A stretch of 33,504 bases of DNA, from contig JACVTC010000387.1 in NCBI GenBank assembly GCA_016946835.1, positions 1 to 33,504 on the forward strand. Direction: 5' to 3'. Position 1 is the first letter of the stretch. Each line of letters begins with the position of its first letter. The notes beneath the pieces are model-generated. The model did not search any database. It was given only the letters and a program-made list of their open reading frames with translations, and was not told the DNA's origin. Positions 20,890 to 30,900 of the stretch are shown piece by piece. Source of the DNA: Neocallimastix lanati (nom. inval.) (Eukaryota > Neocallimastigomycota > Neocallimastigomycetes > Neocallimastigales > Neocallimastigaceae). Position numbers and translations under genes: made by a program.

Positions 20890-23800
20890 TCAAATAAAAT
20901 ATAAATCATCAATTTTTGTTAATAAGGAATTTCTAAATTTATCCATTAATGTCCCATTTAAATACTTCGTAAACCCATCAGCGAGATTGTTTTCAGATTT
21001 TATATATTTAAGATAGATTTTATTTTCTTTGACTATTTCTCTTATGTAATGAACCCTAATGTCTACATGTTTAGTTTTTGGGTTGATAGTTTGATTTGTA
21101 GCGTTATAAATAGCTGCTTTATTGTCAACATTTACTTCAATATTTTTAATATTTAAGTTCAATTCTTCGAATAAATTTAAGCACCATATACATTGTTTAC
21201 CGCATTCACTAAGACTGTAATACTCGGACTCGGCTGTTGAAGTCGATATTGATTTTTGTAACTTTGAACACCAGCTTGTTGGTGCACCGCCAAATGTTAT
21301 TAAGAATCCTGTTGTTGAACGTCTGGTTTCCAAGTCACCTCCGTAATCCGAATCGACATACGCTTTAACATTCGGATTATTTGTGAAATTTATTCCATAT
21401 TTTTTAGTTCCTTTTAAATATCTTAATATTCTCATTACGTTATTCCAGTCTTCCATATTTGGTTCCTTTGCCCTTCTAGCTGCTTTTGATACTGAGAAGA
21501 TAATGTCGGGTCTTGTACATATACTGAGATATAATAAATTTCCTATTATGCTTCTATATTTTGTTTCATCTACTTTTACCTTCCTAAGATCTTCATTTTC
21601 AATTGGAGTCATAATTCTAAGAGGTGTACAATTTTTCATATTAAACTTAGAAAGTAATTCATCTATATATCTGTGTTGATGTAAAAAGTAACCATTTTTA
21701 TGTTTTATAAATTTTATTCCAATAATATAATCAACATTACCTATATCTTTCATTTTGAACTTTTTCTCAATTAATAATTTTACACTTTCTATTGTTTTCT
21801 TTGATCCTGATATTAAAATATCATCCACATATATAGCTAACATACTTAAAAGTTTTCCTTTATTAAATTTAACGTACAGACAAGGTTCACTTATAAGTCT
21901 TTTATATCCAATTTTTATTAGATAGCCATTTAATTTATCATTCCACTTGGCACCACTTTGTTTCAGTCCATATATTGCCTTCTTCAATTTCCAAAATTTC
22001 TTATTGTAATCTTCATGTCCTTTGGGTGGTTTCATATACAAATCTTCATTTAATTCAGCATTTAAATAGGCGGCAGTTATATCTATTTGGTTTATTTCAA
22101 AATTGTTCTGAGTGGCAATTGCTGTAAAGATTCTTATTGAATCCTGTTTTAAGGTAGGTGCAAAGGTTTCTTTATAATCTATGCCGTATTCTTGCGTAAA
22201 TCCCTTTGCTACTAATCTTGATTTTCTTTTGATTATTTCTCCATTTGAGTTTGGTTTGAATTTGAAAATCCATCTTGATGATATTAAGTTTGCGTTCTTA
22301 GGTATTTTATCAATTGTTTCATATACTTTTAGATTTCTCATATTGTCGAGTTCATTATCAACTGATTTTAACCATTCATTTTTATCATTTAAATTAAAGA
22401 TATCATCATAATTATTTGGTTCGCGTAATTCTTTTAATGATTTTTGTTTTTTGTTATTTGAATTTAATATGAAGTTTTCATTTCTATTTCTTTTTCCTAA
22501 ATGTATGGAAGATTCTATGTTAAATAATTTGTTATTCGTTAAGTTATTAATGATTCGTTGTTCATTGTTGTTATCTTTATTATTGTTTGAATTATATCTG
22601 TCTATATTTGAATTATTATGATTGTTTTTATTACTGACAGTGATCATATTGTCGTTTTTATTAATATTATTATTTATTTTGTTATTATTGCTGTTGGTAG
22701 TGTTGTTGTTGTTGTTTGTGTTATCGTTGTTATTAATTTTATTGTTACTTGTGTTATTGTTATTATTATTGTTGTTGTTGTCAATGTTATTATCTTGAGA
22801 TTCTATATTATTATTATAATCTTTGTTTTGATTATTATTAATATTTTTGGTGTTGTTATTATTGTTGTTTCTTCTTTTGTTATATATTCTTTTATTTTTT
22901 ATTTGAATGTTTTTACTTGGTATATTATTTTCATTTATTTGAGTATTATTGTCTAATATTTGAATATTATTTGACTTATTGTTATTATATTGATGATACG
23001 GATTATTATTGTTAGTATTATTAAAGTCTTTGCCATGGTTTATATCATACGTGTTATCATAAAAGTAGGTATTATTATTCCTCCTTATTATATTATTGGG
23101 AATAAAATTTGAGATGTCATTATCGCAATGAGATAAATGTGAATTTCCTGGTGTAAATTCAAAGAATTCAACATTTCGTGAAATTATAATTTTATTATTT
23201 GTTATATCAAGAATTTTGTATGCTGTGGGATTATCAACATACCCCAAGAATATGCCAGGAGATGAATTATTTTGAAATTTAGTACGGAATAGTTTTGGAA
23301 CATAATAAAAAACTTTACATCCGAAGACACGTATGTTTGAATAATCAACTTTGTTATTGGTTAAAAGTTCATATGGAATTTTATTATTTATCCCTTTATG
23401 AGGGATTCGATTATGAATGTAGTTCGAAGTAGAGACGGCGTCTTCCCAAAATTGTAAGCTAAGTTTTGCGTCATTTAACATTGACTTTGCAGAATTGATT
23501 ATAGTGCCGTTGAATTGTTCAATCCTACCATTTTGTTGTGGGTGGTAGGGAACAGTAAATTGATGTTGTATTCCAAAGTCAATGCAAAATTGTTTGAAAT
23601 TTTTGTTGTTAAATTCGGTACCATTATCTGTACGGATATATTGAATTCTTTTGTTAAATTGATTTTTTATTTTATTAAACCAATTAAGGAAGTGATAAAA
23701 AGTTTCTGATTTACTCTTCATAAAGAGAGTCCACCCAAATCTTGAATGGTCATCCAAAATGGTTAAGATATATTTATTGTCATAGATAGAGTTTTGTATT

Positions 23801-24030
23801 GGACCTATAAGATCCATGTGTATGAGTTGAAATATATTTTTGGCTCTATTATGTGATGATTTGAAGGGCTTATTTTTAAGTTTTGAATAACTACAAATAG
23901 GGCACTTTGAGTTTATGTTGATTTTTAAAATTTTATTTTTGATACTATTGATATTAAAATGGGCAAAACGACGATGCCATAAATTTAGTTTATCAATTGA
24001 TTTTAAATGTGTATAATTGATTTCAACCAA
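20890..24030 (-). CDS. Pol of element 1: integrase, reverse transcriptase, RNase H (Ty1/copia)
   Basis: 1,046 residues from the first likely start, but the frame is open back to 24066, directly after the TAA that ends gag-PR, in the same frame. Integrase zinc ligands are H19, H24, C43 and C46 (WHRRFAHF ... CPIC). The catalytic triad is D73 (HMDLIG), D135 (RTDNGTEF) and E171 (QNGRIEQFNG), with 35 residues between the last two. Residues ~330-500 are an Asn-rich linker. RT follows from about residue 545 (SRWIFKFKPNSNG ... LVAKGFTQEYGIDYKETFAPT), with the active site YVDD at D736-D737. RNase H has VDSDYGGD, then STAESEYYSLSE, and the VDNKAA segment. It copies element RNA and integrates the cDNA. 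All key residues are present and no frameshift was seen. Confidence 0.93.
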   Translation of the reverse strand: MVEINYTHLKSIDKLNLWHRRFAHFNINSIKNKILKININSKCPICSYSKLKNKPFKSSHNRAKNIFQLIHMDLIGPIQNSIYDNKYILTILDDHSRFGWTLFMKSKSETFYHFLNWFNKIKNQFNKRIQYIRTDNGTEFNNKNFKQFCIDFGIQHQFTVPYHPQQNGRIEQFNGTIINSAKSMLNDAKLSLQFWEDAVSTSNYIHNRIPHKGINNKIPYELLTNNKVDYSNIRVFGCKVFYYVPKLFRTKFQNNSSPGIFLGYVDNPTAYKILDITNNKIIISRNVEFFEFTPGNSHLSHCDNDISNFIPNNIIRRNNNTYFYDNTYDINHGKDFNNTNNNNPYHQYNNNKSNNIQILDNNTQINENNIPSKNIQIKNKRIYNKRRNNNNNNTKNINNNQNKDYNNNIESQDNNIDNNNNNNNNNTSNNKINNNDNTNNNNNTTNSNNNKINNNINKNDNMITVSNKNNHNNSNIDRYNSNNNKDNNNEQRIINNLTNNKLFNIESSIHLGKRNRNENFILNSNNKKQKSLKELREPNNYDDIFNLNDKNEWLKSVDNELDNMRNLKVYETIDKIPKNANLISSRWIFKFKPNSNGEIIKRKSRLVAKGFTQEYGIDYKETFAPTLKQDSIRIFTAIATQNNFEINQIDITAAYLNAELNEDLYMKPPKGHEDYNKKFWKLKKAIYGLKQSGAKWNDKLNGYLIKIGYKRLISEPCLYVKFNKGKLLSMLAIYVDDILISGSKKTIESVKLLIEKKFKMKDIGNVDYIIGIKFIKHKNGYFLHQHRYIDELLSKFNMKNCTPLRIMTPIENEDLRKVKVDETKYRSIIGNLLYLSICTRPDIIFSVSKAARRAKEPNMEDWNNVMRILRYLKGTKKYGINFTNNPNVKAYVDSDYGGDLETRRSTTGFLITFGGAPTSWCSKLQKSISTSTAESEYYSLSECGKQCIWCLNLFEELNLNIKNIEVNVDNKAAIYNATNQTINPKTKHVDIRVHYIREIVKENKIYLKYIKSENNLADGFTKYLNGTLMDKFRNSLLTKIDDLYFI

Positions 24031-24066
24031 ATTATTATTATGTTGGTTGTTTTGAAAATTTAATGG

Positions 24067-25557
24067 TTAAGTTGAAATCCAAAATTTAAATGTATTAGAT
24101 TGGTTCGATTTAATTGATAATATTCTTTGATTGTGTTCATCATAAATTAGTGCATATGATTTATTATTAGTATTATTGAAAATTATTTTGTATCCTTGTT
24201 GTGTAAGATTTCCAATTGATAATAAATTTTTATTTATTTTTGGTGAGTAATAAACATTCTTAATGATTATTTTGTGATTATTAATGTATCCTATGAGATC
24301 TCCTTTAAATTGTGTTGATATAACTTGATTATTAGCTAAATAAACTTTGTCATTGCACTTTTGAATATTATGTAATTTATTTAAATGACCAGTAATATTT
24401 ATTGATGCACCGGAGTCCAATATCCAACACATCATTTCTTTTTGTTTATTTTCTTCGTTTTGTTTATTTACTTCGGCAAAATTAATATCAAGGTTTTCTT
24501 GAGAATTGTAATCCTTGGTAAAAGAATCGGCATAGCTTGTATCGTACCTTTCTTTTCCCATGAAATTTGCATAATTTCTACGTTTATTAAATTTTCTTTT
24601 AAAATTATTTCTTCTTCTTTTGAAAATTTTTCTTCTTTTGTTATTATTTTTATCATCTCTTCTAATTTTACAGTCATAAAAGAAATGGCCCCATTTACCA
24701 CAATAATTACATCTACCATTTTTGGTCTTTTTAGTAGATGTTTTTATTTTAGTAAGTTTTTTCTTATTTGTATTAATGTTAGTATTATTTTCTATTGAAA
24801 ATATATTTTTATTATTTTGATTATTTGTTAAGGATTCTTTTAGGTTTGAAGAGATTATTTCAGGCAATACATCCTTAACATATTCACTGCATTTATTCCA
24901 ATCATTTTTAAATTGAAACAAATTAATCCAACGGAGTTCTTCTGGGAGGCTTCTGTTAAGGATACCTACTTTAACACTTGATTCAATGTCATTATCTATT
25001 TTCTCGAGTTCATCAAGTGTGTTCTGTAGTTCAGCAATAAATATATTAATGTCCACTTCTGGGTTATACTTCAAATTATCGAGTTTGGTTTTAAGTTCTA
25101 ATTTACTCGTATTGATGTTTTTGGTAAAAGATCTTTTTAGAATCTTCCACAATTCAAAGGCGGTTTTATTTGATCCTTGCACAATGTCTTGTGTTTTTTC
25201 TCCAATACTGTTTAGGACGATCCATTTTGTTGTGATATCGTTATTGATATCAACTACATTGGTGTTTTTGTCATACACCAATGTGTCATCAAATTCATCT
25301 TCGATATACTCAGATAGGTCATCTTGTATATCTCTCTTCCTTAATTTCTTAACTTTTTCTTTGGTGATATAGCCAACTAGGTTGTTAATTGATAATAGAT
25401 GAAGGATTTTGGTTCTCCATCTATTATAGTTTTCAGTATTTAATTCAACTACTCTGTTAAAATTTTCAGAGTAGTTAAATTTAATTGTTGGCCTGATGTC
25501 AATGGGTTCTTCAATGGTAATTACTTCATTTCTATTGTTTCTTCTTGTGTTAGCCAT
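24067..25557 (-). CDS. Gag-protease of element 1 (Ty1/copia)
   Basis: 496 residues. The N-terminal two-thirds is a copia-type Gag (FNYSENFNRVVELNTENYNRW ... KVKKLRKRDI ... RSLPEELRWINLF). A CCHC zinc knuckle starts at C283 (CNYCGKWGHFFYDC), embedded in Lys/Arg-rich sequence, and would bind element RNA. The aspartic protease follows, with catalytic D381 in WILDSGAS and the later NLLSIGNLTQQGYKI segment. The start codon at 25555-25557 is the first ATG after a long leader. The frame ends at a TAA (24067-24069), beyond which the same frame continues open through all of pol. Element 2 has no stop at the matching place, so this TAA is either a point mutation or a read-through signal. Confidence 0.9.
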   Translation of the reverse strand: MANTRRNNRNEVITIEEPIDIRPTIKFNYSENFNRVVELNTENYNRWRTKILHLLSINNLVGYITKEKVKKLRKRDIQDDLSEYIEDEFDDTLVYDKNTNVVDINNDITTKWIVLNSIGEKTQDIVQGSNKTAFELWKILKRSFTKNINTSKLELKTKLDNLKYNPEVDINIFIAELQNTLDELEKIDNDIESSVKVGILNRSLPEELRWINLFQFKNDWNKCSEYVKDVLPEIISSNLKESLTNNQNNKNIFSIENNTNINTNKKKLTKIKTSTKKTKNGRCNYCGKWGHFFYDCKIRRDDKNNNKRRKIFKRRRNNFKRKFNKRRNYANFMGKERYDTSYADSFTKDYNSQENLDINFAEVNKQNEENKQKEMMCWILDSGASINITGHLNKLHNIQKCNDKVYLANNQVISTQFKGDLIGYINNHKIIIKNVYYSPKINKNLLSIGNLTQQGYKIIFNNTNNKSYALIYDEHNQRILSIKSNQSNTFKFWIST

Positions 25558-26093
25558 TGTGGAGAATTTTAAATTAATTTATTTTTTTAATAATTTATTA
25601 ATATTTTATATTATGCGAATAATTTTTTTTTTTTTTTTTTTTAAATTTTAAAGAATAATTGATGAGGGATATGTTGTATGTCTGGATTGTTTATTTATAC
25701 ATATTCAATATATTGATTAAAACCTTATTCTATTTTCATTAAATAAATGTAAATTGAAATATATATTGTTTAATATTTCCTTGATAATTTATAATGAACT
25801 TTAATAATATATATTTTTGATAATTGGTTAAGTTATATTTATTACTTAATAAAAAAAGGTTATAAAATAATATATTTCAGAATTATGATTGGTTTCTATT
25901 TTTATCTTATTTTTTAATGTAATATTTTTCATTATGCTATTTGAAATTAATTTAATTAAACATTTATATTATTGGTTTTTTATGTTTGAAAAAGGTATTT
26001 ATACTTGATTTACATTTATTAATATTGGAATTAAAAATATATATGTTTTTTTTTTTTTTTAATTTTATTGTTAATAATTGACAATAATATTTT

Positions 26094-26545
26094 CAGTTCA
26101 AATTAATTATTTGACTGACCATATGATTTTCAGTTCAAATTAATTATTTGACTGACTATGTCATTTTTCAGTTCATATTATAATTTGACTGACTATACTA
26201 TTTTTACAGTTCAAATTAATTATTTGACTGACTATGTCATTTTCAGTTCAAATTATAATTGACTGACTATTTTATTATTTTATTTTATTATTAATTTTTT
26301 TTTTTTTTTTTTATTTTATTTCAATATAAAATTTTATTGATAATACTAATTTTCAGTTCGAATTATAATTGACTGACTATATTATTTTTTCAGTTCAAAT
26401 TATAATTGACTGACTATTTTATTATTTTATTTTATTATTAATTTTTTTTTTTTTTTTATTTTATTTCAATATAAAATTTTATTGATAATACTAATTTTCA
26501 GTTCGAATTATAATTGACTGACTATATTATTTTTTCAGTTCAAAT
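26094..26545. repeat. Tandem hairpin-unit array in element 1 leader (left part)
   Basis: Units begin (plus strand) at about 26094, 26131, 26169, 26207, 26244, 26354, 26391, 26499 and 26536, spaced close to 37 bp. Each reads about CAGTTCAAATTATAATTGAC, then TGACTAT. The arms CAGT(T)CAA and TTGACTG are complementary, so each unit can fold as a short hairpin on either strand. A long A/T spacer with a T run separates groups (26267-26353 and 26411-26498), giving a second-order repeat of about 145 bp. The ninth unit is split by element 2. Confidence 0.85.
26541..26545. repeat. Target-site duplication, left copy (CAAAT)
   Basis: CAAAT lies directly before the 5' LTR of element 2; the same five bases directly follow the 3' LTR at 32857-32861. 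Joining across them rebuilds an intact hairpin unit of the host array. Confidence 0.92.
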
Positions 26546-26803
26546 TGTCAAAATAATGATTAATTTAATTAATCTATCTTTAATATAAATAATGACCAAT
26601 TACTTGTATTAATATTTAAAATAAAAAGTATAAAAATCATGGAATTATTATTTTACAAAAAATAATATCTTATACAAAAAGAGAATAAAAATAATTTATA
26701 CTGTTATAAAAAAATATTTTTCTAAAAACTACTAATCCATATATATTTATTATTGTGTTTATTATAACTTATTTGAGTGTTTCTTAACACAATATTTTTG
26801 ACA
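26546..26803 (+). repeat. 5' LTR of element 2 (258 bp)
   Basis: The LTR begins TGTCAAAATAATG and ends ATATTTTTGACA, with terminal inverted repeat TGTCAAAA/TTTTTGACA. It matches 32599-32856 with no difference I could find. It presumably holds the element promoter; TATATATTTATT at about 26738 is a weak TATA candidate. Confidence 0.92.
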
Positions 26804-26817
26804 GATTAAGAGTCTCA
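26804..26817 (+). other. Primer-binding site of element 2 (tRNA-Lys(CUU) anticodon arm)
   Basis: GATTAAGAGTCTCA begins at the first base after the LTR. Its reverse complement TGAGACTCTTAATC is the anticodon stem-loop of a eukaryotic tRNA-Lys with anticodon CUU. The following bases (…CTCAACCGATTAA) keep partial complementarity to the tRNA D-arm side. A tRNA fragment cut just 3' of the anticodon loop would prime here. Confidence 0.72.
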
Positions 26818-27927
26818 ATCTCAACCGATTAATCCATATAAAAGCTAAGTATTTTTTTTAAAATAAAAATTTAACATTAAATAAATTTGATATTTATATA
26901 TTTATTATTAAATATTAATTTTTAATTATTTATATATATATATAAATATTTATAAATTATAAAACTAAAATAAAAGTGGAATCTTTAATATTTAAAATAA
27001 TTGAACAAAGAAGTCCAATATCAATATAATTGAATTTGAAAATAAACAAAAGGTCAGCTATTAGACATAAGCTGAGGATGAAATAAAAGATCAGCTATTG
27101 AATATAAGCTGAGAATGAAACAAAAAATCAGCTATATTATATAAGCTGAGAATAAAAGAACATAACATGTCAGCTATACTATATAAGCTGAGGATAAAAG
27201 AACATAACATGTCAGCTATGCTATATAAGCTGAGGATAAAAGAACATAACATGTCAGCTATGCTATATAAGCTGAGGATAAAAGAACATAACATGTCAGC
27301 TATGCTATATAAGCTGGGAAAAATATAATAAAAAATTCAATTATATAATAAATAATTAAAATAAAGATTTTAATTAAAATGAAATTATAATAATATATTA
27401 AATATGAACAATTAATGATATAATCATTTTCACAACAATAACAAAAATTTTTAAATACACTTAATATAAATAAATTAATCTATTGTTCGTAATATAAATA
27501 TATACAATACTTTATAATAAGCATTAATAAAAATAATTTATTCTTAATTAAAAAAGGAAGAGTAACATAATCACATTCATATTATTTAATAAAAGAATCA
27601 AAATGATAGGTTTCAGTAATAATAAAATTATACTAATTTCTCCATCAATATTAAAAAATGTATATTAATATCTTTAAATTAAATTTTTTAAATATTAATC
27701 ATTAAAAAATCTATATAAATAGATTAATAATAAATTGTCACTAAAAATAGAACCAATCAAAATTAATTACAATTTACATTATTTAATTTAATAAAATAAA
27801 ATCTAACTAAAGAAATAAAAAATATATAAAAGACAAATTAAAGAAAAGCAATAAAAAATAAATTAAGAAAATAATAAAACATAAATACTTTTAATTAAAA
27901 TAAGAAGGTAAAAATAAAAAATAGAAA
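26818..27927 (+). other. Leader of element 2
   Basis: About 1.1 kb of A/T-rich untranslated sequence between the primer site and the gag start. It contains the hairpin array at 27054-27317. No long sense ORF; the antisense ORF across the array only reflects the repeat. The start at 27928 is chosen because homology to element 1 Gag begins soon after it. Confidence 0.75.
27054..27317 (+). repeat. Seven-unit hairpin array in element 2 leader
   Basis: Units begin at 27054, 27091, 27128, 27170, 27212, 27254 and 27296: two 37-bp periods, then four 42-bp periods. Each holds TCAGCT…AGCTGA around a 9-10-base loop (ATGCTATATA in the four-fold version), followed by a linker such as GGATAAAAGAACATAACATG. 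Each can fold into a 6-bp stem hairpin in the genomic RNA. The later units are nearly identical; the first three have drifted. Confidence 0.9.
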
Positions 27928-30900
27928 ATGAGCAGAAACAATTCAAGAAGTAACTCCAGAAACCAAATCATCGAAATTCCCGAATCAGAAAGTAATTTCT
28001 TCGCTAAAGGAATCTCTTTCAATTACTCCGAGAATTTCAATCATGTTACCGAATTAACGGTTGAAAACTTCCAAGATTGGAAAACTAACGTATTGGACCT
28101 CTTAATCATCAATAATCTAGATGAATACGTTAGTTTACCAAAAGTAAAAAAATTGAGAAAGAAGGATATTAAAGAAGATTTAGATAAGTACATTAAAGAT
28201 AAATTTAATAATTCTCTTGTTTACGATATTGGGACAACCCAAACAGATATCAAGAATGACATCATGGTCAAATGGATAATTAATAATAGCCTGGGAAAGA
28301 AAACGAAAGAAATAATAAAAAACCATAGTAAGACCGCCTTCGAAATGTGGAACTTCCTTCAAGATTCCTTTACTTTAGGAGAAGAGCATCAAAAAATGCT
28401 ATTACGAAATAAATTAAACAGATTGAAATTTACCACAGATGATGACATACATATCTTCCTTGCAACACTTCAAAATATGATCGATGAATTGGAAATCATC
28501 GATACAGACATGAGTGATAGTGTAAAGGTAGGGATTCTGAATAGAGCCTTACCTGAAAATCTAAGGTGGATAAATGTTTTCCAGTACAATAATGAATGGA
28601 TAAAATGTTGCAATTACGTAAAAAGAATAATACCAGATATTCTTTTCTCGAACATCAAGGAAAGAAAACTTCAAGAAGAAAACGCAAAAAATATTTTTAA
28701 TTTACAAACTGAAAACAAAAATAAACAAAATAATAAGCATTTAAAAATAAGAAGAAGAAAAAATGGAAAATGTTTCTTATGTGGAAAATACGGCCACTAC
28801 AAAAAGGAATGTTATAAGTATAAAAGAAATAAGCTCTTGAATCAAAACAATGAAAATAAATCAATGAAAATTCGAAGAAAATTGAACAAAAAATATAATA
28901 AAAGTAAAATTAATAACAAGCATTTATATTCAATAAGCAATTACAACAACTATAAAGACGACTACTTAGAAGATTTTTCTAAAGATTATAACTCTGACAA
29001 TGCAATCGAAATTAATTGTTTAGAAAGAATAAATAATAAAAATCACAAAAATAGTAATATATATAATAATAACTTCATAGTTTGGATTTTAGATTCAGGT
29101 GCATCAATCAGTACTATTAATGACATAAAATTTCTTACTAACATTAAAAAATGTAAAACAAAAATTTTACTAGCGAATGGTAAAGAAGTATTATCTGAAT
29201 TTTGTGGCGATTTTGTAGGATTCATTAACAACAACAAATTCATTTTAAAAAATGTTTATTATTCACGATATATTAAGAGAAACTTAATTTCAATCAATCA
29301 ATTAATTTCTCAAAATTATAAAGTAATATTCAATAATTATGACAACTACCCACAAGCATTAATTTATGATAATAATGGAAATAGAATTTATAAATCTTTA
29401 TCTAATGATAAAAATACTTATCAAATTTTCACTTCCAAACACCAAACAAATTTAAATTCAACAAAACATAACGAAATCAATTATACAGAATCAAATAACC
29501 AACAAGTAATAGACCTTTGGCATAGACGCCTAGGTCATTATGATATTTCTAAAATAAAAAATAAATTAAGTAATATCAATCTAAAATTAAAATGCCCAGT
29601 ATGTATTAATTCCAAATTAAAAAATAAGTCATTTAAACCATCTATCAATAAGACTAAACAAATTTTAGAATTAATACATCTAGATCTTGTAGGACCTGTT
29701 AATCCTTCAATAAATAACAATAAGTATTTCCTTACAATTTTAGATGACTACTCTAGATATGGATGGGTCATCTTCACTGAAAATAAAAATGATGTATTTA
29801 ACAAATTTATCATTTGGTATAATAAAATTTATAATTCATTAAATATAAATATCAAAGCAATTCGATCTGATAATGGGAAGGAATTTCAAAATAGTAAATT
29901 TCAAATTTTCTGTGAAGAAAATGGAATTCATCATCAGTTTTCAGTTCCTTATAACCCTTCTCAAAATGGAAGGGCTGAAAGATTTAATGGTATACTCATT
30001 GCTTCTTCAAAATCACTTCTTAACGACGCTAAACTCAGTCATGATTTTTGGGAGTTTGCTGTTGATACTGCAAACTATATTCATAATCGACTTCCCCATC
30101 AAGGCATTCAAAACAAAATTCCATTTGAAGTATTTTATAATAAGCCTGTAGATTACAATACATTTAGAGTATTCGGATGTAGAGTCTATTTCTTTGTGCC
30201 AAAGGAACTAAGATCAAAATTTGACAATAATTCACATCCTGGTATTTTTCTTGGATATGGCGATCATCCTTCCACTTACAAAATTCTTGATGTTATCAAT
30301 AATAAAATCATCCAATCTCGCACTGTAGAATTTATGGAAAATGAACCAGGAAATTCCTTTTTAAATCGTATTCATTCCAATAACAAATTCAGGGAGAGCA
30401 ACTGTCTAAACCGACTTAGATACCGTAATGAAATTGATGATTATAATAATAAAATAACAGATATTATCAATGAAAGAAATGCTACAACAAATTTTAACCA
30501 GAATAGAAATATTAACCAGAATAAAAATATTAAAAATCAATCCAAAAATAAATCCTCTAAAACAAATAGAATTAGTAGTAAATATTATCCCAATTATCAA
30601 AATAATAATAAAAAAATTATCATTAATAACAGTAATCAAAATAATAATAATGAAAATAACAACAATACTATTGACAATAATTCAATCAATAATAGTAACA
30701 ATACTTTCAATCAGGAATTGTTAAATTCAAATGATCACAATTTCAATAATAATTCAATCAATATTAATAATGAAATTAAAAATACGACTGAAAATGATAA
30801 CAACAAAATATCAACAGAAAACCAACAAGAAATTAACAACATTAATAATAAATATAACACAAATAAAGAGAAAAATCAAAACTATCAACATCCTAAAAAT

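Larger units (their letters stand above)
25558..26545 (-). other. Gag-proximal part of the element 1 leader
   Basis: This is the untranslated leader between the insertion point of element 2 and the gag start. It is A/T-rich and has no ORF. Poly-T runs (plus strand) lie at about 25626-25643 and 26046-26060. From 26094 it carries the hairpin-unit array listed separately. Joined to 32862-33446 the whole leader is about 1.57 kb, very long for a copia-type element. Confidence 0.75.

Noticed and set aside
22618-22956. Plus-strand ORF of Val/Ile runs resembling a membrane protein
   Set aside because: It is the antisense of the Asn codons in the element 1 linker.
27091-27294. Minus-strand ORF with a repeating MLCSFILSLYSIAD peptide
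   Set aside because: It is only the reverse translation of the tandem array, whose 42-bp unit is a multiple of three; there is no other sign of coding.
27054-27317. Regular repeats and spacers resembling a CRISPR array
   Set aside because: The linkers are repeated too and so are not unique spacers. The array lies in a eukaryotic retrotransposon leader and no cas genes are present.
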